Source: Pedobacter quisquiliarum
GTDB taxonomy: Bacteria; Bacteroidota; Bacteroidia; Sphingobacteriales; Sphingobacteriaceae
Assembly (NCBI RefSeq): GCF_014642175.1
Contig: NZ_BMIL01000003.1
Location: 310,001 to 374,000, forward strand
Reading direction: 5' to 3'
DNA: 64,000 bases
Position numbers and translations under genes: made by a program. The notes under the pieces were generated by a model. It was not told where the DNA came from and made no database searches. It saw only the letters and a list, made by a program, of their open reading frames with translations. Positions 1 through 9,140 of the stretch are shown piece by piece (position 1 is the stretch's first letter; each line of letters starts with the position of its first letter).

Positions 1-1754
1 ATGATTTTCTCCGGACTGAAGTTTGGAATCTGAAGATCACCAGCTTCCCGCCATGCTTTCACGGTGTCTTCCGCCGCTTTCGTTTTCTCGGGAGACACAC
101 CGGTATCTTTCGCAAAGTAAAGCGTTTGAGAAGGGAAGGCAAAGCCACTGCCGGAAGCCTCTACAACCTCCATAAAGCGCAGATACAAATCTTCCTGAAC
201 CTCAAGGAACTCGTCATTGCTGATGGTTTTAATGTATGAAAATACCTCAAGCTTCAATGCATCCGGGGAAAAGCCGACGAAGCGAATCCTGGGTCCCGAA
301 TCTACCTTAGGATGCGCAAACAAGATCTTGCGAAGCTCTACCAGGAGAAAACGTAATTGTTCAGGCGTCGTTTCATACCTCAGGCCCAACACAGGATTAA
401 ACAGGAATTTATCACGCGGGGCGAAGTTCTCAATTTTAGTGGAAGAAAGTTCACCATTTGGTATGCTAACGATCGTCCGATTTAGTGTTCTGATCTTAGT
501 GGTGCGCATGCCGATCTGTTCAACGGTACCTAATACACTACCTGCTAAGCAGAAATCGCCCACACGAACTGGATGGTCCGCGATTAAGGTCACGCTACCC
601 ACAAAGTTTTCTACGGTTTTCTGGGTACCCAGCGCGATAGCGATACCGCCGATACCAAGTGCTGTTAGCCAGGTGGTAACATCCCAGCCGAAGGTATCCA
701 GAATGATGATACTGCCGAATACCACAAGGGCAACTTTCGCAGCGCGTCTTAGAAAAAGTAATGCCGATACACCCGACTGGTTGCCGTGGTGCAGCATACG
801 TTTTTCTACCAGCCGCGTAATGAAATCCAGCAATTGCCAAAGCAATAAAAGAAAGGCGACTACACCGACGATGACGGTAAGATCATTAAGGCGCTGACGT
901 ACGATGATGGATATGCCCGCTGCACGGCTACTCACCACGAAGATCCAAACCGCAAGGTATAGGCGAAAGGGGAGGACAAAAGACTGGATGATACCGGCGG
1001 TTGCCTCTGTTCTGGCTTTCCGCCAAACTAAGGGGATCAGGTAAACCAGCAATCTGATGATTAAACCTGCGAGTACGTAAGCAACGACGATGATGAGTAC
1101 CATAGCCAACCAATGTGCGACAGGAACACCGCCCCATTCGGTTTCTTCTAGGAAGCCTGGGGATACCTGTTCTACGATGGTAGGGTTTTGGACTATGGCA
1201 GTGTCTATTGGAACACGCTGAATTGTTTGGGAAGAGAAGAGCCAGATCGGAGCGCCAGCAGTATCTGTGATGCTTTCAAGAATAAGATCGAAGCTCTCAC
1301 CGTTGACGGTGGCGGCGCCTACACGATCCTGATTAGGGCCAAGATTATCGTCCGGCAATCCGGCGGGGCTATCACTAATCCATGAATATGGATAGATTTT
1401 ACCCTGATCAAGTATAAGCTGCAATGCCCTTGCAACCTTTACACTGTCGGGGGTTTTCTTCAGTTTGGTGTCTAAATTTAAGTACTTGGCTGCGGTTTTA
1501 TATTCTTCCCTTGCCGCTGCTTTAATGAAGCCTTCAACGGTACCTCTGGGAAATCGCCTGCCCAATGAATCCGGGGCGTAAACAACAGGTGCCGCTGCCG
1601 AAGCGGTATCCTTACTCAATAGCTCTGCTTGTGCAGCTGCCTCCGATTGCGAAAATGCCAGAAAAGCCAGTGGAACTAGAAGCTTAAAAAAGAACATCAA
1701 AGGCTTGAATGGTTGTTTTGTGACTTGTTTAGACGGTACGCTTGTTACACTCAT
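1..1754 (-). CDS. MscS-family mechanosensitive ion channel (3' end outside window)
   Basis: An open frame runs from ATG at 1754 to the left edge without a stop, giving at least 584 residues. The N-terminus looks like a signal peptide (hydrophobic core FFFKLLVPLAFLAF, then AAAQA). It is followed by a roughly 200-residue soluble region and then several membrane segments. The last part carries the MscS core: a glycine/alanine-rich pore helix (TALGIGGIAIALGTQ), the beta-domain start (VGSVTLIADHPVRVGD) and the MscS signature TLNRTIVSIPNGEL. The family opens on membrane tension to release solutes during osmotic downshock. The large periplasmic N-terminal region places it with the long MscS homologues rather than the 286-residue E. 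coli MscS. It lies 18 nt downstream of the DUF1003 gene on the same strand, so the two are probably co-transcribed. The stop codon is not in view. Confidence 0.9.
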   Translation of the reverse strand, partial: MSVTSVPSKQVTKQPFKPLMFFFKLLVPLAFLAFSQSEAAAQAELLSKDTASAAAPVVYAPDSLGRRFPRGTVEGFIKAAAREEYKTAAKYLNLDTKLKKTPDSVKVARALQLILDQGKIYPYSWISDSPAGLPDDNLGPNQDRVGAATVNGESFDLILESITDTAGAPIWLFSSQTIQRVPIDTAIVQNPTIVEQVSPGFLEETEWGGVPVAHWLAMVLIIVVAYVLAGLIIRLLVYLIPLVWRKARTEATAGIIQSFVLPFRLYLAVWIFVVSSRAAGISIIVRQRLNDLTVIVGVVAFLLLLWQLLDFITRLVEKRMLHHGNQSGVSALLFLRRAAKVALVVFGSIIILDTFGWDVTTWLTALGIGGIAIALGTQKTVENFVGSVTLIADHPVRVGDFCLAGSVLGTVEQIGMRTTKIRTLNRTIVSIPNGELSSTKIENFAPRDKFLFNPVLGLRYETTPEQLRFLLVELRKILFAHPKVDSGPRIRFVGFSPDALKLEVFSYIKTISNDEFLEVQEDLYLRFMEVVEASGSGFAFPSQTLYFAKDTGVSPEKTKAAEDTVKAWREAGDLQIPNFSPEKI

Positions 1755-1772
1755 TTTATTCAGTTATGCTTA

Positions 1773-2312
1773 TTATTTTACTTGATCTTTATTTTTCTGA
1801 TCCATGGTTGCCATCACATTTTCCGGCCGGATATCTTGTGCAAGTTCTTCCAGCTCGGGATGATATGCATCTTCAATTTCCATTTTCTTGGCTATTGCTC
1901 TGACAAGGGTGATCAGGTGTGTAACCTCATGTTCGGAAAGTAATCCGACCTGCAGATGCAGATCCGCCCGCTTATCGGCCTGCAGATTCGCCCGGTTCTG
2001 ACTGATCAACACGAATGTAGAGAGGAAGATCGCTTCTACTGAAGCAAACATGGCCAACACCACAAAAGACTCATCAAAAGGTGGGAGTCCGAGCAAGCCT
2101 AAATTCCAGATGATCCAAATGCCGAAGAGGCAAAGATGGATGTAAACGAAGGCCATGCTGCCTGCAAAACCCGTAATGACGTCGGCTATGTTATCCTGTG
2201 TAGATTTTTTACGCTCCTCCTGCTTTCGCTGTTCAAGCAGCGAAGCAATATTGCGCTCTACAATTTCAGCCATATGCGGCTGACTAGACGATTGTTCGAC
2301 GGAGTTTGCCAT
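1773..2312 (-). CDS. DUF1003 family membrane protein
   Basis: This 179-residue protein has two central hydrophobic segments (around residues 50-75 and 85-105) and the DUF1003-type text SQNRANLQADKRADLHLQ just after the second. The N-terminal 40 residues are charged and the C-terminal 70 are helical and acidic. DUF1003 proteins are small inner-membrane proteins of unknown biochemical function, often near channels or transporters. Here the gene precedes the MscS channel by 18 nt, which suggests a shared envelope-stress role; that is inference. The start is the ATG at 2312. Confidence 0.88.
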   Translation of the reverse strand: MANSVEQSSSQPHMAEIVERNIASLLEQRKQEERKKSTQDNIADVITGFAGSMAFVYIHLCLFGIWIIWNLGLLGLPPFDESFVVLAMFASVEAIFLSTFVLISQNRANLQADKRADLHLQVGLLSEHEVTHLITLVRAIAKKMEIEDAYHPELEELAQDIRPENVMATMDQKNKDQVK

Positions 2313-2502
2313 AATATTAACTATAATAATATGTCTAACGTTGAAAATGTTTTAAGGCATACCGATAGCGCCTTAAAGTCGCGTTTTTATATTATTGATG
2401 CGCCAGTTTTGTCTTGGGTATTAAAGGGCTGACCTGGGGTTTAAAGCTATACTGATATTAATTTTAGCATGGCTGCATAACATAATTGTTAAGCTTTGAC
2501 AT

Positions 2503-2510
2503 TAAGTTTG
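2503..2510 (+). promoter_or_regulatory. Possible -7 element for katA
   Basis: TAAGTTTG fits the Bacteroidota -7 consensus TAnnTTTG. I see no TTTG at the usual 18-20 nt upstream, so support is partial. A start site about 6 nt downstream would leave a leader of roughly 65 nt containing the inverted repeat at 2521-2571. Confidence 0.35.
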
Positions 2511-2520
2511 GAATGATGGC

Positions 2521-2571
2521 TTAAAGTTTAATAACTTCAAACTAACTAGTGCTCAAATTGTTAAACTTTAA
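2521..2571. repeat. 11-bp perfect inverted repeat upstream of catalase
   Basis: TTAAAGTTTAA at 2521-2531 and its exact reverse complement TTAAACTTTAA at 2561-2571 are separated by 29 nt. The second arm ends 11 nt before the katA ATG. It could be an operator for a peroxide-responsive regulator or a leader hairpin that affects translation. The arms are AT-rich, so chance is possible. Confidence 0.5.
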
Positions 2572-2582
2572 ACTTTATCGTT

Positions 2583-4217
2583 ATGATCGAACCGACTAAC
2601 AACAGCCACAACACTTCACCAAACAACAAATCCCCTGAACAGGAAAGTGCGGGTGGAGGTACAAATATTTTAACAACAAGACAAGGACACCCTGTATATG
2701 ACAATCAGAATACCCGTACTGTAGGTAACCGCGGACCGGCTACACTAGAGAACTACCAGTTCCTGGAAAAGATGTCGCATTTCGACAGAGAGCGCGTACC
2801 AGAACGTGTGGTACATGCCAGAGGTGCTGGTGCACATGGCGTGTTTGAAGCTTACGGTACTGTAGGCGAGGACCACATCTCTAAATACACCCGCGCAAAG
2901 TTCTTGCAGGAAAAAGGAAAGATCACACCGTTATTTGTGCGCTTTTCATCTGTAATCCATGGAGGGCATTCGCCAGAAACACTGCGTGACCCTCGTGGAT
3001 TTGCCGTGAAGATGTACACAGAAGATGGTAACTGGGATCTGGTTGGTAATAACCTGAAGATTTTCTTTATCCGTGATGCGATTAAGTTCCCCGACTTTAT
3101 TCATGCATTTAAACCAGATCCGGTAACAAATATTCAAAGTTCAGCAAGACAGTTCGACTTCATCAGCAATGCACCAGAAACACTGCATATGGTGACTTTC
3201 CTGTTTTCTCCATGGGGAATTCCGGCAAATTACCGCCACATGCAAGGTTCAGGTGTAAACACTTATAAGTGGGTGAACAGCGAGGGCGTTGGCGTGTTGG
3301 TGAAGTATCATTGGGAGCCATTGCAGGGCATTAAGAACCTTACTTCCGAGCAAGCATCAGAGATCCAGGCGAACAACTTCAACCACGCTACACAAGATCT
3401 TTATGAGGCCATCGAAAGAGGGGAGTATCCGGAATGGGAACTGAACGTTCAGATCATGGAGGATGGTGAACATCCTGAGCTTGACTTCGATCCACTTGAT
3501 GATACCAAGCTGTGGCCGAACGACCAATTTCCATGGTATCCAATCGGTAAAATGACCCTGAACGGTAATCCTGTGAATTATTTCGCGGAAGTTGAACAGT
3601 CGGCCTTCGGAACAGGTGTACTTGTAGATGGACTAGATTTCTCTGATGACAAAATGCTTCAGGGTAGAACTTTCTCTTATTCTGATACACAGCGCTATCG
3701 GGTAGGTACAAATTACCTGCAATTGCCAATCAATTCACCTCGTAAACATGTTGCGACAAATCAACGTGATGGGCAGATGGCTTTTTACCAGGATATCGCT
3801 AAAGGTACGAACCCGCATGTGAACTATGAGCCATCAAGTTTGAACGGCTTGAAAGAAGCACCTAAGGCAGGCAAAGACCATACGCCTTATTATCAGGCTG
3901 CGTTGGTGAGACAGCGAATTGATCGTGAAAACAACTTTAAACAGGCCGGTGAGACTTACCGCAACTTCGAAGATTGGGAAAGAGATGAACTGATTGCGAA
4001 TCTTGTTGGGGGTATCTCTGCTGCTGAACAACATATCCAGGATAAAATGGTAGAGCTATTCACGCAATGCGATGAGGATTATGGCAGAAGGGTTGCTGAA
4101 GGCTTGAAAATGAAAGCAGAAATGATGGCGAAGGAAAAGGCCAGTTTTGTTGATCAGCAAGGTGCTGATGGTGTGCAGCAAGCAAACACAGATTCAACTG
4201 AAGCTAAACCTTACTAA
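2583..4217 (+). CDS. katA: Monofunctional heme catalase
   Basis: This 544-residue protein breaks hydrogen peroxide into water and oxygen using heme. The distal-side active-site motif [16 protein letters not shown] is present with the essential His at residue 78, and the proximal heme-ligand motif [14 protein letters not shown] is intact further on. The length is slightly above that of clade 3 small-subunit catalases because of short low-complexity tails at both ends (an Asn/Ser-rich N-terminus and a Gln/Asp-rich C-terminus). There is no signal peptide, so it should be cytoplasmic. The ankyrin-repeat gene follows after 7 nt, a pairing known from other bacteria, and a run of protease genes follows that. 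The inverted repeat just upstream may be involved in regulation. Confidence 0.97.
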   Translation: MIEPTNNSHNTSPNNKSPEQESAGGGTNILTTRQGHPVYDNQNTRTVGNRGPATLENYQFLEKMSHFDRERVPERVVHARGAGAHGVFEAYGTVGEDHISKYTRAKFLQEKGKITPLFVRFSSVIHGGHSPETLRDPRGFAVKMYTEDGNWDLVGNNLKIFFIRDAIKFPDFIHAFKPDPVTNIQSSARQFDFISNAPETLHMVTFLFSPWGIPANYRHMQGSGVNTYKWVNSEGVGVLVKYHWEPLQGIKNLTSEQASEIQANNFNHATQDLYEAIERGEYPEWELNVQIMEDGEHPELDFDPLDDTKLWPNDQFPWYPIGKMTLNGNPVNYFAEVEQSAFGTGVLVDGLDFSDDKMLQGRTFSYSDTQRYRVGTNYLQLPINSPRKHVATNQRDGQMAFYQDIAKGTNPHVNYEPSSLNGLKEAPKAGKDHTPYYQAALVRQRIDRENNFKQAGETYRNFEDWERDELIANLVGGISAAEQHIQDKMVELFTQCDEDYGRRVAEGLKMKAEMMAKEKASFVDQQGADGVQQANTDSTEAKPY

Positions 4218-4224
4218 GCAGTTC

Positions 4225-4710
4225 ATGGAAGATTATAATAGCCAGCTATTTGGCGCAGTGAGAACCGGCGATTTGTCCAAAATAAAAGAGCTTATCGAAA
4301 ATGGTGCTGACGTAAATACAATTGATGCGCGGGGTTTTACCCCGCTCATCGTTGCATCCTACAACGAACAACTTGAAGCCACAAGGATGCTGCTTGAAGC
4401 CGGTGCAGATGTTAATGCCTACGATGCCGGCGGAAATACTGCTTTAATGGGGGTGTGTTTCAAAGGTTATCTACCCATAGCAGAACTGCTGCTTTCACAT
4501 GGCGCGGATTTGAATCTTCAACATGGTAACGGCGGCACAGCACTGATGTTTGCCACGCTGTTCGGTCGGAATGACCTGGTCAGACTCCTGATGGAACATG
4601 GTGCAGATCTTAATATCAAAGACAATCGTGGACTTACAGCGCTTGACCTTGCAGTGCAACAGGGGAACCCCGATGCTGTACTGATTATGGAGGAATACAT
4701 GAACATTTAA
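4225..4710 (+). CDS. Ankyrin-repeat protein paired with catalase (AnkB-like)
   Basis: This 161-residue protein is made almost entirely of about four ankyrin repeats, visible as recurring blocks such as TPLIVASYNEQLEATRMLL, GADVNAYD and HGADLNIKDNRG. I chose the ATG at 4225, 7 nt after the catalase stop; an upstream in-frame ATG would overlap the catalase gene by more than 70 nt and adds unlikely residues. No signal peptide is seen. In Pseudomonas and Campylobacter a small ankyrin protein next to a catalase gene is needed for full catalase activity, possibly through heme handling. The same role is likely here by context. The next gene, an M43 protease, starts 22 nt after the stop. Confidence 0.9.
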   Translation: MEDYNSQLFGAVRTGDLSKIKELIENGADVNTIDARGFTPLIVASYNEQLEATRMLLEAGADVNAYDAGGNTALMGVCFKGYLPIAELLLSHGADLNLQHGNGGTALMFATLFGRNDLVRLLMEHGADLNIKDNRGLTALDLAVQQGNPDAVLIMEEYMNI

Positions 4711-4732
4711 GTTTAACCTTACTGAGAATCAA

Positions 4733-5650
4733 ATGGCTCAGAATATCAAATTGCGGCATTGTGGGACCATGGAGGTCTACAATAAACAAGTAGAAGCTTT
4801 CCCCGAATACAGAAGGGCACAAGCAAACATTGAAGATGAGATCGGCCAATTACTGGAACGCAAACGAACCTTTAGATTGGATACGCCGGTCACCATTTCA
4901 GTTGTGGTACACGTACTCTATAATCAAGCCGAAGAAAACATCTCAGATGAACAAATCTTCAGTCAGATTGAAGTCTTAAACAAAGATTTCCGTTCCAGGA
5001 ATGATGACAAATCAAATGTGCCAGAAGTATGGACGGGTCTGGTTGCGGATGCCAATATTGAGTTTCGCCTGGCCATGGTAGATCCTTCCGGCAATACAGC
5101 TACTGGCATCACGAGGACGGAGACAGCCGTAACCGGGTTTGGAACAGACAACGCAATGAAGGCTAGTGCGACTGGAGGTATTGATCCCTGGCCGACGGAC
5201 CGCATACTTAATATCTGGGTTTGTAACCTCGGCGAATCCTTGTTGGGCTATGCGCAATTTCCGGGAGGGCCTCCCGAAACGGATGGGGTTGTGATCGATT
5301 ATCGGGCATTTGGCATCACAGGTACAGCTCGGGCACCCTTCAACCTTGGTCGTACCACCACACATGAAATCGGGCACTATCTTAACCTTTCGCATATCTT
5401 CGGAGACGGGAGAGGCAGCAGCTGTGCAGACACGGATTACGTGGATGACACCCCAAATCAACTCGGTCCAAATTATCAAAAACCCAGCTTCCCCTCTGTA
5501 TCCTGTAACAATGCGCCGCACGGCGATATGTTCATGAACTATATGGATTATGTTGACGATGACACGATGTGTATGTTCACCGAAGGGCAGGCCGCCAGAA
5601 TGAACGCAACGATCTTTGGTCCACGCGCAAGTTTGTTTCAAAATACATAA
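4733..5650 (+). CDS. M43-family (pappalysin-like) zinc metalloprotease without signal peptide
   Basis: This 305-residue protein has the full zinc-binding site HEIGHYLNLSH (His211, Glu212, His215, His221) and a Met-turn NYMDY near residue 271. The N-terminal text RHCGTMEVYN and the block TISVVVHVLYN are typical of bacterial M43 (cytophagalysin/pappalysin) peptidases. Cys231, Cys258 and Cys280 lie where these enzymes usually form disulfides. Relatives are normally secreted, but this copy starts directly with MAQNIKLRHC and has no hydrophobic leader, so it is probably cytoplasmic or exported by an unusual route. It is preceded by the ankyrin gene (22 nt) and followed by a small gene after 3 nt. 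Confidence 0.9.
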   Translation: MAQNIKLRHCGTMEVYNKQVEAFPEYRRAQANIEDEIGQLLERKRTFRLDTPVTISVVVHVLYNQAEENISDEQIFSQIEVLNKDFRSRNDDKSNVPEVWTGLVADANIEFRLAMVDPSGNTATGITRTETAVTGFGTDNAMKASATGGIDPWPTDRILNIWVCNLGESLLGYAQFPGGPPETDGVVIDYRAFGITGTARAPFNLGRTTTHEIGHYLNLSHIFGDGRGSSCADTDYVDDTPNQLGPNYQKPSFPSVSCNNAPHGDMFMNYMDYVDDDTMCMFTEGQAARMNATIFGPRASLFQNT

Positions 5651-5653
5651 ACT

Positions 5654-5965
5654 ATGGTTGCATACCGGAACGATCAGCTCTGTGGCCACTGGATTCATTC
5701 CTTTGAAGAAGATGGCCCGGATGAGATGGTATATAGACCGCAGGGTTTTGACTTTCCAAGATCAAGAGGTAGGCGTGCATTAAAGCTTCAGGAGGATGGA
5801 AGCGTGTTGGACCTGAGTCCAGGAAGTACAGATTTACCCCAGGCCGTTGCCGGAGATTGGAACATCACTGCAGAAACGGTCAATATTCATTATACAGATG
5901 GTAGCGCTGAGCAGTTACCCATAAAGGAAGTAGGTCCAGGGAAACTTGTGATCCGGAAAACTTAA
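5654..5965 (+). CDS. Small unknown protein between two proteases
   Basis: This 103-residue protein is not one I can assign to a named family. It has no signal peptide or membrane segment. The spacing of short hydrophobic strands (HWIHSF, GRRALKL, SVLDLS, WNITAETVNIHY, KLVIRK) suggests a small beta-rich, lipocalin-like fold. It starts 3 nt after the M43 stop and ends 23 nt before the trypsin-nuclease gene, so it is almost surely translated from the same mRNA. The position suits an inhibitor, chaperone or immunity partner for a neighbouring hydrolase, but nothing in the sequence proves this. Confidence 0.75.
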   Translation: MVAYRNDQLCGHWIHSFEEDGPDEMVYRPQGFDFPRSRGRRALKLQEDGSVLDLSPGSTDLPQAVAGDWNITAETVNIHYTDGSAEQLPIKEVGPGKLVIRKT

Positions 5966-5988
5966 GCATTAAGACGCAAGCCCTCAAC

Positions 5989-7923
5989 ATGAAGACATTC
6001 GAGAAGTTCCTCGCGCAGATTAAAATGACCGAACAGCGGCTCTTCTATACCGGTGCCAGCGCGTTAGATGAAACACCCGATGCGGTTATAACATCAGAAA
6101 ACAACTTTCCAGCGAGACCAGCGGAGGGACAAGCTCCTTTCACAGGTGTCGTATACCGCAAGTACATTTCCGATCGGAGAACGGATGAGGCAGACACAAA
6201 GCCTGTTAATCCTAAGCAAATTAATAATTACCTGCGTGAGCATCACGTAAACATCACTGAGCTGATCAATGATCGGCTGCTGCGGGAACGCATCATCAGT
6301 GGTGATGACACCCTTGACGTCAGTTACCTTGAAAAAGGTGTTCAGGCCGGACGTGCAGTATGCAGGATCAGTATCTATTCTCCTAATGGGGAAGAAGGTT
6401 TCGGCACTGGGTTTCTGATTGCACCACAAATTTTGATTACCAATCATCATGTGCTTCCGGATGTGAGTTATGCAAACGCTTCCTACGCGGAGTTCAACTA
6501 TGAAAAAGGTGTAAATGACCTGCCCTTATCTGCCAAAGTATTCAACCTCGAGCCGCAAACGCTCTTTTATACAAATGAGGCACTAGATTATACCATCATT
6601 TGGGTAGGAGAAAAGTCTACGGATGGATTTGCCCGCATTCAGGACTTTGGCTACCTCCACTTAAATCCAAATTTAGGTAAGATCAAGGAAGGAAATGCAG
6701 TTTCTATCATCCAACACCCGGACGGGAAGATGAAGAAGGTAGCCCTTCGGCAGAATGAAGTTACTAATCTTGCATTGCCCAAATTCATCCGATATGTTAC
6801 GGATACGAAAAGTGGTTCCTCGGGCGCACCGGTTTTCAATGATAAATGGGAGGTGGTTGCTGTGCACCATGCAGGCGTGCCGCGATACAATGAAGCAGGA
6901 CAGATTCTAAACCGTTCAGGAGCGCTATGGGACAAGTCGCAAGGGGAAGTGCAGGTCGACTGGATTGAAAATGAAGGCATTCGGGTAAGTACCATCGTTT
7001 ATGATCTTACAACCGTTGCTGCGCTTCAATTTCCAGTATTATGGCATCATTTCCAACCGATGCGGAATGTCGAAGACATCCGGAAATCTGTAGGCATTGA
7101 TGTGGATGGGGTAGAAGGCAGCAATTATTACCCGGAAGCAGCCGATGCGGACCTCAAGCAACAATACTACTCCAGGCTTGCGGATCCTGCAAAGGCGACC
7201 TTTGAAGAAATCCACGAGCTGCTTTCCGATACACACCGCACACACCATAACTACAATCCTTCAAAATATGTATACCCAGTTGTTGACATTCATCCAGATG
7301 GGCAGCTCCAAGGCATATATTCCGGCAAGCCATTCAGCGTTCAGGAACTAATCTTAGCGGATCAGAAGGTCGATATCGAGCGACAGCTACGCTTTATTGA
7401 ATTGGGCAAAGGAGACGAACTGATGGCCGCCAAACATTTCGATGAAGCAGTGGAATCCTTGGAAGCTGCACTCCCATATAATTGTGAACATGTCGTTTGC
7501 CAGTCCTGGTTCAACAAACAGGAGCCCATGCGTGGCGACCTTCATCATCTTTTTGCATGCGAGTCTGGCTGCAACAGCTTCCGGAATAACTTTCCTTATG
7601 CCGACCTCCCAAACTATCCGCTTGATGATGTTGAGAAAATAAGGTCTGAATGCGGCAATGCGGTGCAAGGACGCTTCGAGCCAGAGCGGAATAGAGGTAT
7701 CGTTGCCAGGGCGGTACTGTACTTTTTGGTTCGTTACCCTGGCGCCATCAAGGTTTATGATGCTGCGGCAATTCAAACAATCATCAGCTGGTCTCAACAG
7801 GAACCCGTTACGCTGTATGAAAAACATAGAAACAGAGAGATTTGCCTGTTACAAGGAAATAGAAATCCGTTCATCGATTTTCCTGCACTCGCGACTACAA
7901 TACGCTTCGACTTGCCAATGTAA
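5989..7923 (+). CDS. Trypsin-like serine protease fused to an endonuclease I (NucM/EndA-type) domain
   Basis: This 644-residue protein combines two hydrolases. Residues 1-125 form a helical lead-in ending in RERIISGDD and LEKGVQAGRAVCRI. Residues 130-300 are a chymotrypsin-fold protease: GFGTGF at 138, catalytic His154 in TNHHV, Asp200 in LDYTIIWV and Ser278 in SGSSGAPVF. A linker with a TPR-like helix pair (about 470-495) leads to residues 498-632, which match endonuclease I: CEHVV (Glu500-His501, the expected metal/base pair), GDLHHLF, FRNNFPYAD (the Arg-x-Asn site), RFEPERNRGIVARA and QGNRNPFID. Both active sites look complete. There is no signal peptide, although classical endonuclease I enzymes are periplasmic or secreted. 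It sits between the small unknown gene (23 nt upstream) and an astacin-type protease (17 nt downstream). An effector in which proteolysis controls a DNase is a reasonable inference. Confidence 0.88.
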   Translation: MKTFEKFLAQIKMTEQRLFYTGASALDETPDAVITSENNFPARPAEGQAPFTGVVYRKYISDRRTDEADTKPVNPKQINNYLREHHVNITELINDRLLRERIISGDDTLDVSYLEKGVQAGRAVCRISIYSPNGEEGFGTGFLIAPQILITNHHVLPDVSYANASYAEFNYEKGVNDLPLSAKVFNLEPQTLFYTNEALDYTIIWVGEKSTDGFARIQDFGYLHLNPNLGKIKEGNAVSIIQHPDGKMKKVALRQNEVTNLALPKFIRYVTDTKSGSSGAPVFNDKWEVVAVHHAGVPRYNEAGQILNRSGALWDKSQGEVQVDWIENEGIRVSTIVYDLTTVAALQFPVLWHHFQPMRNVEDIRKSVGIDVDGVEGSNYYPEAADADLKQQYYSRLADPAKATFEEIHELLSDTHRTHHNYNPSKYVYPVVDIHPDGQLQGIYSGKPFSVQELILADQKVDIERQLRFIELGKGDELMAAKHFDEAVESLEAALPYNCEHVVCQSWFNKQEPMRGDLHHLFACESGCNSFRNNFPYADLPNYPLDDVEKIRSECGNAVQGRFEPERNRGIVARAVLYFLVRYPGAIKVYDAAAIQTIISWSQQEPVTLYEKHRNREICLLQGNRNPFIDFPALATTIRFDLPM

Positions 7924-7940
7924 ACACTAATAAATGCATT

Positions 7941-9140
7941 ATGGATCAGCAATCAATTCCCATTCTGGAAGGCTACCCGCAAGAAATCATCCGTAGATTA
8001 GAACTTAGGAACAAGCGGCGCCAGGAAGCACTTCCAGGTACCCTCGAAGGAAGACCATTACAGCTGGTCATGGAAGATCTGCTGTTATGGGACGAACCGG
8101 TTTTAACGATTAGTTTCAAAGGCGGTAGCACTGAACTGCACCGGCGCATTGCTGAAGTGGCTTCGGAATGGACGCAGCATGCAAACATACATTTCGACTT
8201 TGGCTACAATGAAGAAACCGGCGAATACCGGACCTGGGTAGCAGATGATACATCTTCCATTCGGGTGGGCTTCCAGGATCCCGGATACTGGTCCTTTGTT
8301 GGTACGGATAGCTTGGATCCTGAAATCTGTGCCACTGGCGAGATTACGTTAAATCTGGAAGGCTTCGATCGTGTACTTCCATCGAACTGGAAGGGGAAGG
8401 TACTACATGAGTTCGGTCATGCGCTGGGCTTTCATCATGAACATCAATCACCCGTTTCGAAATGTGACTTCGACTGGGACAAGCTCTATGATTATCTGGC
8501 AGGGCCACCAAACTTCTGGTCCAAAGAACAGGTGGATCACAACCTAAAGGAAATGCCTGCTGGCGGTCTGACGTTTTCCCCGTATGATAAATACTCGATC
8601 ATGCACTATGCTTTTCCGGAATGGATGTTTGTCAGCGGAACTTCCTCTCCCTGTTATGTTTCGGAGCAAGGCACCTTATCTGCGCAGGATAAGATCATGG
8701 CTGCAGAGGCTTATCCTTCCGGAACAGACCAGATCGAAGTACAAAGGTCCGCGCGGGAGGAAGCCATCAAACTGTTGCTTAGCGCATCTCCTCAACTGCA
8801 AGTTGCTGAACAACAGCGGTTGAATGGTAGGGCTTATGCACTTGCTGCACAGACCTACGCCCGTCAGAGTATTTCACGACTCACGCAGCCGGATATCGCA
8901 TATGAAGTGAAAAGGGCTATTCTATTTGCTGCAGGTCAGGGTGGAGAAGATCCCAGCAACCTTGGAGACCAGATCTCCCTTGGTAACTTGTTGCCTACAG
9001 ATTACGCCTATCAGTTTCTAGCAGATCTGCTGGATGAAGTTGCTAAACGCTTTAATCCAGCTGCAGCTGTACGGTTGAAGGATGTGTCAGGCGCAAATAC
9101 AGTATCGGATTGTATCGCAATGGTAAAAGGAAAGCTATGA
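7941..9140 (+). CDS. Astacin-type (M12A-like) metalloprotease with extra C-terminal helical domain
   Basis: This 399-residue protein carries the extended zinc site HEFGHALGFHHEH (His156, Glu157, His160, Gly163, His166) and the astacin Met-turn SIMHY near residue 221. It lacks a signal peptide and an obvious pro-region. The last 150 residues, after the protease domain, are helical. The final 55 (from about SLGNLLPTDYAYQF) resemble a small four-helix carrier-like domain, but no phosphopantetheine serine motif is present, so this likeness is weak. The gene starts 17 nt after the trypsin-nuclease gene, and its TGA overlaps the ATG of the next gene (ATGA), showing translational coupling. Confidence 0.88.
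   Translation: MDQQSIPILEGYPQEIIRRLELRNKRRQEALPGTLEGRPLQLVMEDLLLWDEPVLTISFKGGSTELHRRIAEVASEWTQHANIHFDFGYNEETGEYRTWVADDTSSIRVGFQDPGYWSFVGTDSLDPEICATGEITLNLEGFDRVLPSNWKGKVLHEFGHALGFHHEHQSPVSKCDFDWDKLYDYLAGPPNFWSKEQVDHNLKEMPAGGLTFSPYDKYSIMHYAFPEWMFVSGTSSPCYVSEQGTLSAQDKIMAAEAYPSGTDQIEVQRSAREEAIKLLLSASPQLQVAEQQRLNGRAYALAAQTYARQSISRLTQPDIAYEVKRAILFAAGQGGEDPSNLGDQISLGNLLPTDYAYQFLADLLDEVAKRFNPAAAVRLKDVSGANTVSDCIAMVKGKL

Noticed and set aside
217..897. Open frame of 226 codons on the + strand at the left end
   Set aside because: It lies antisense to the MscS gene, which has clear family motifs; the + frame is Ser/Arg-rich and shows no domain.
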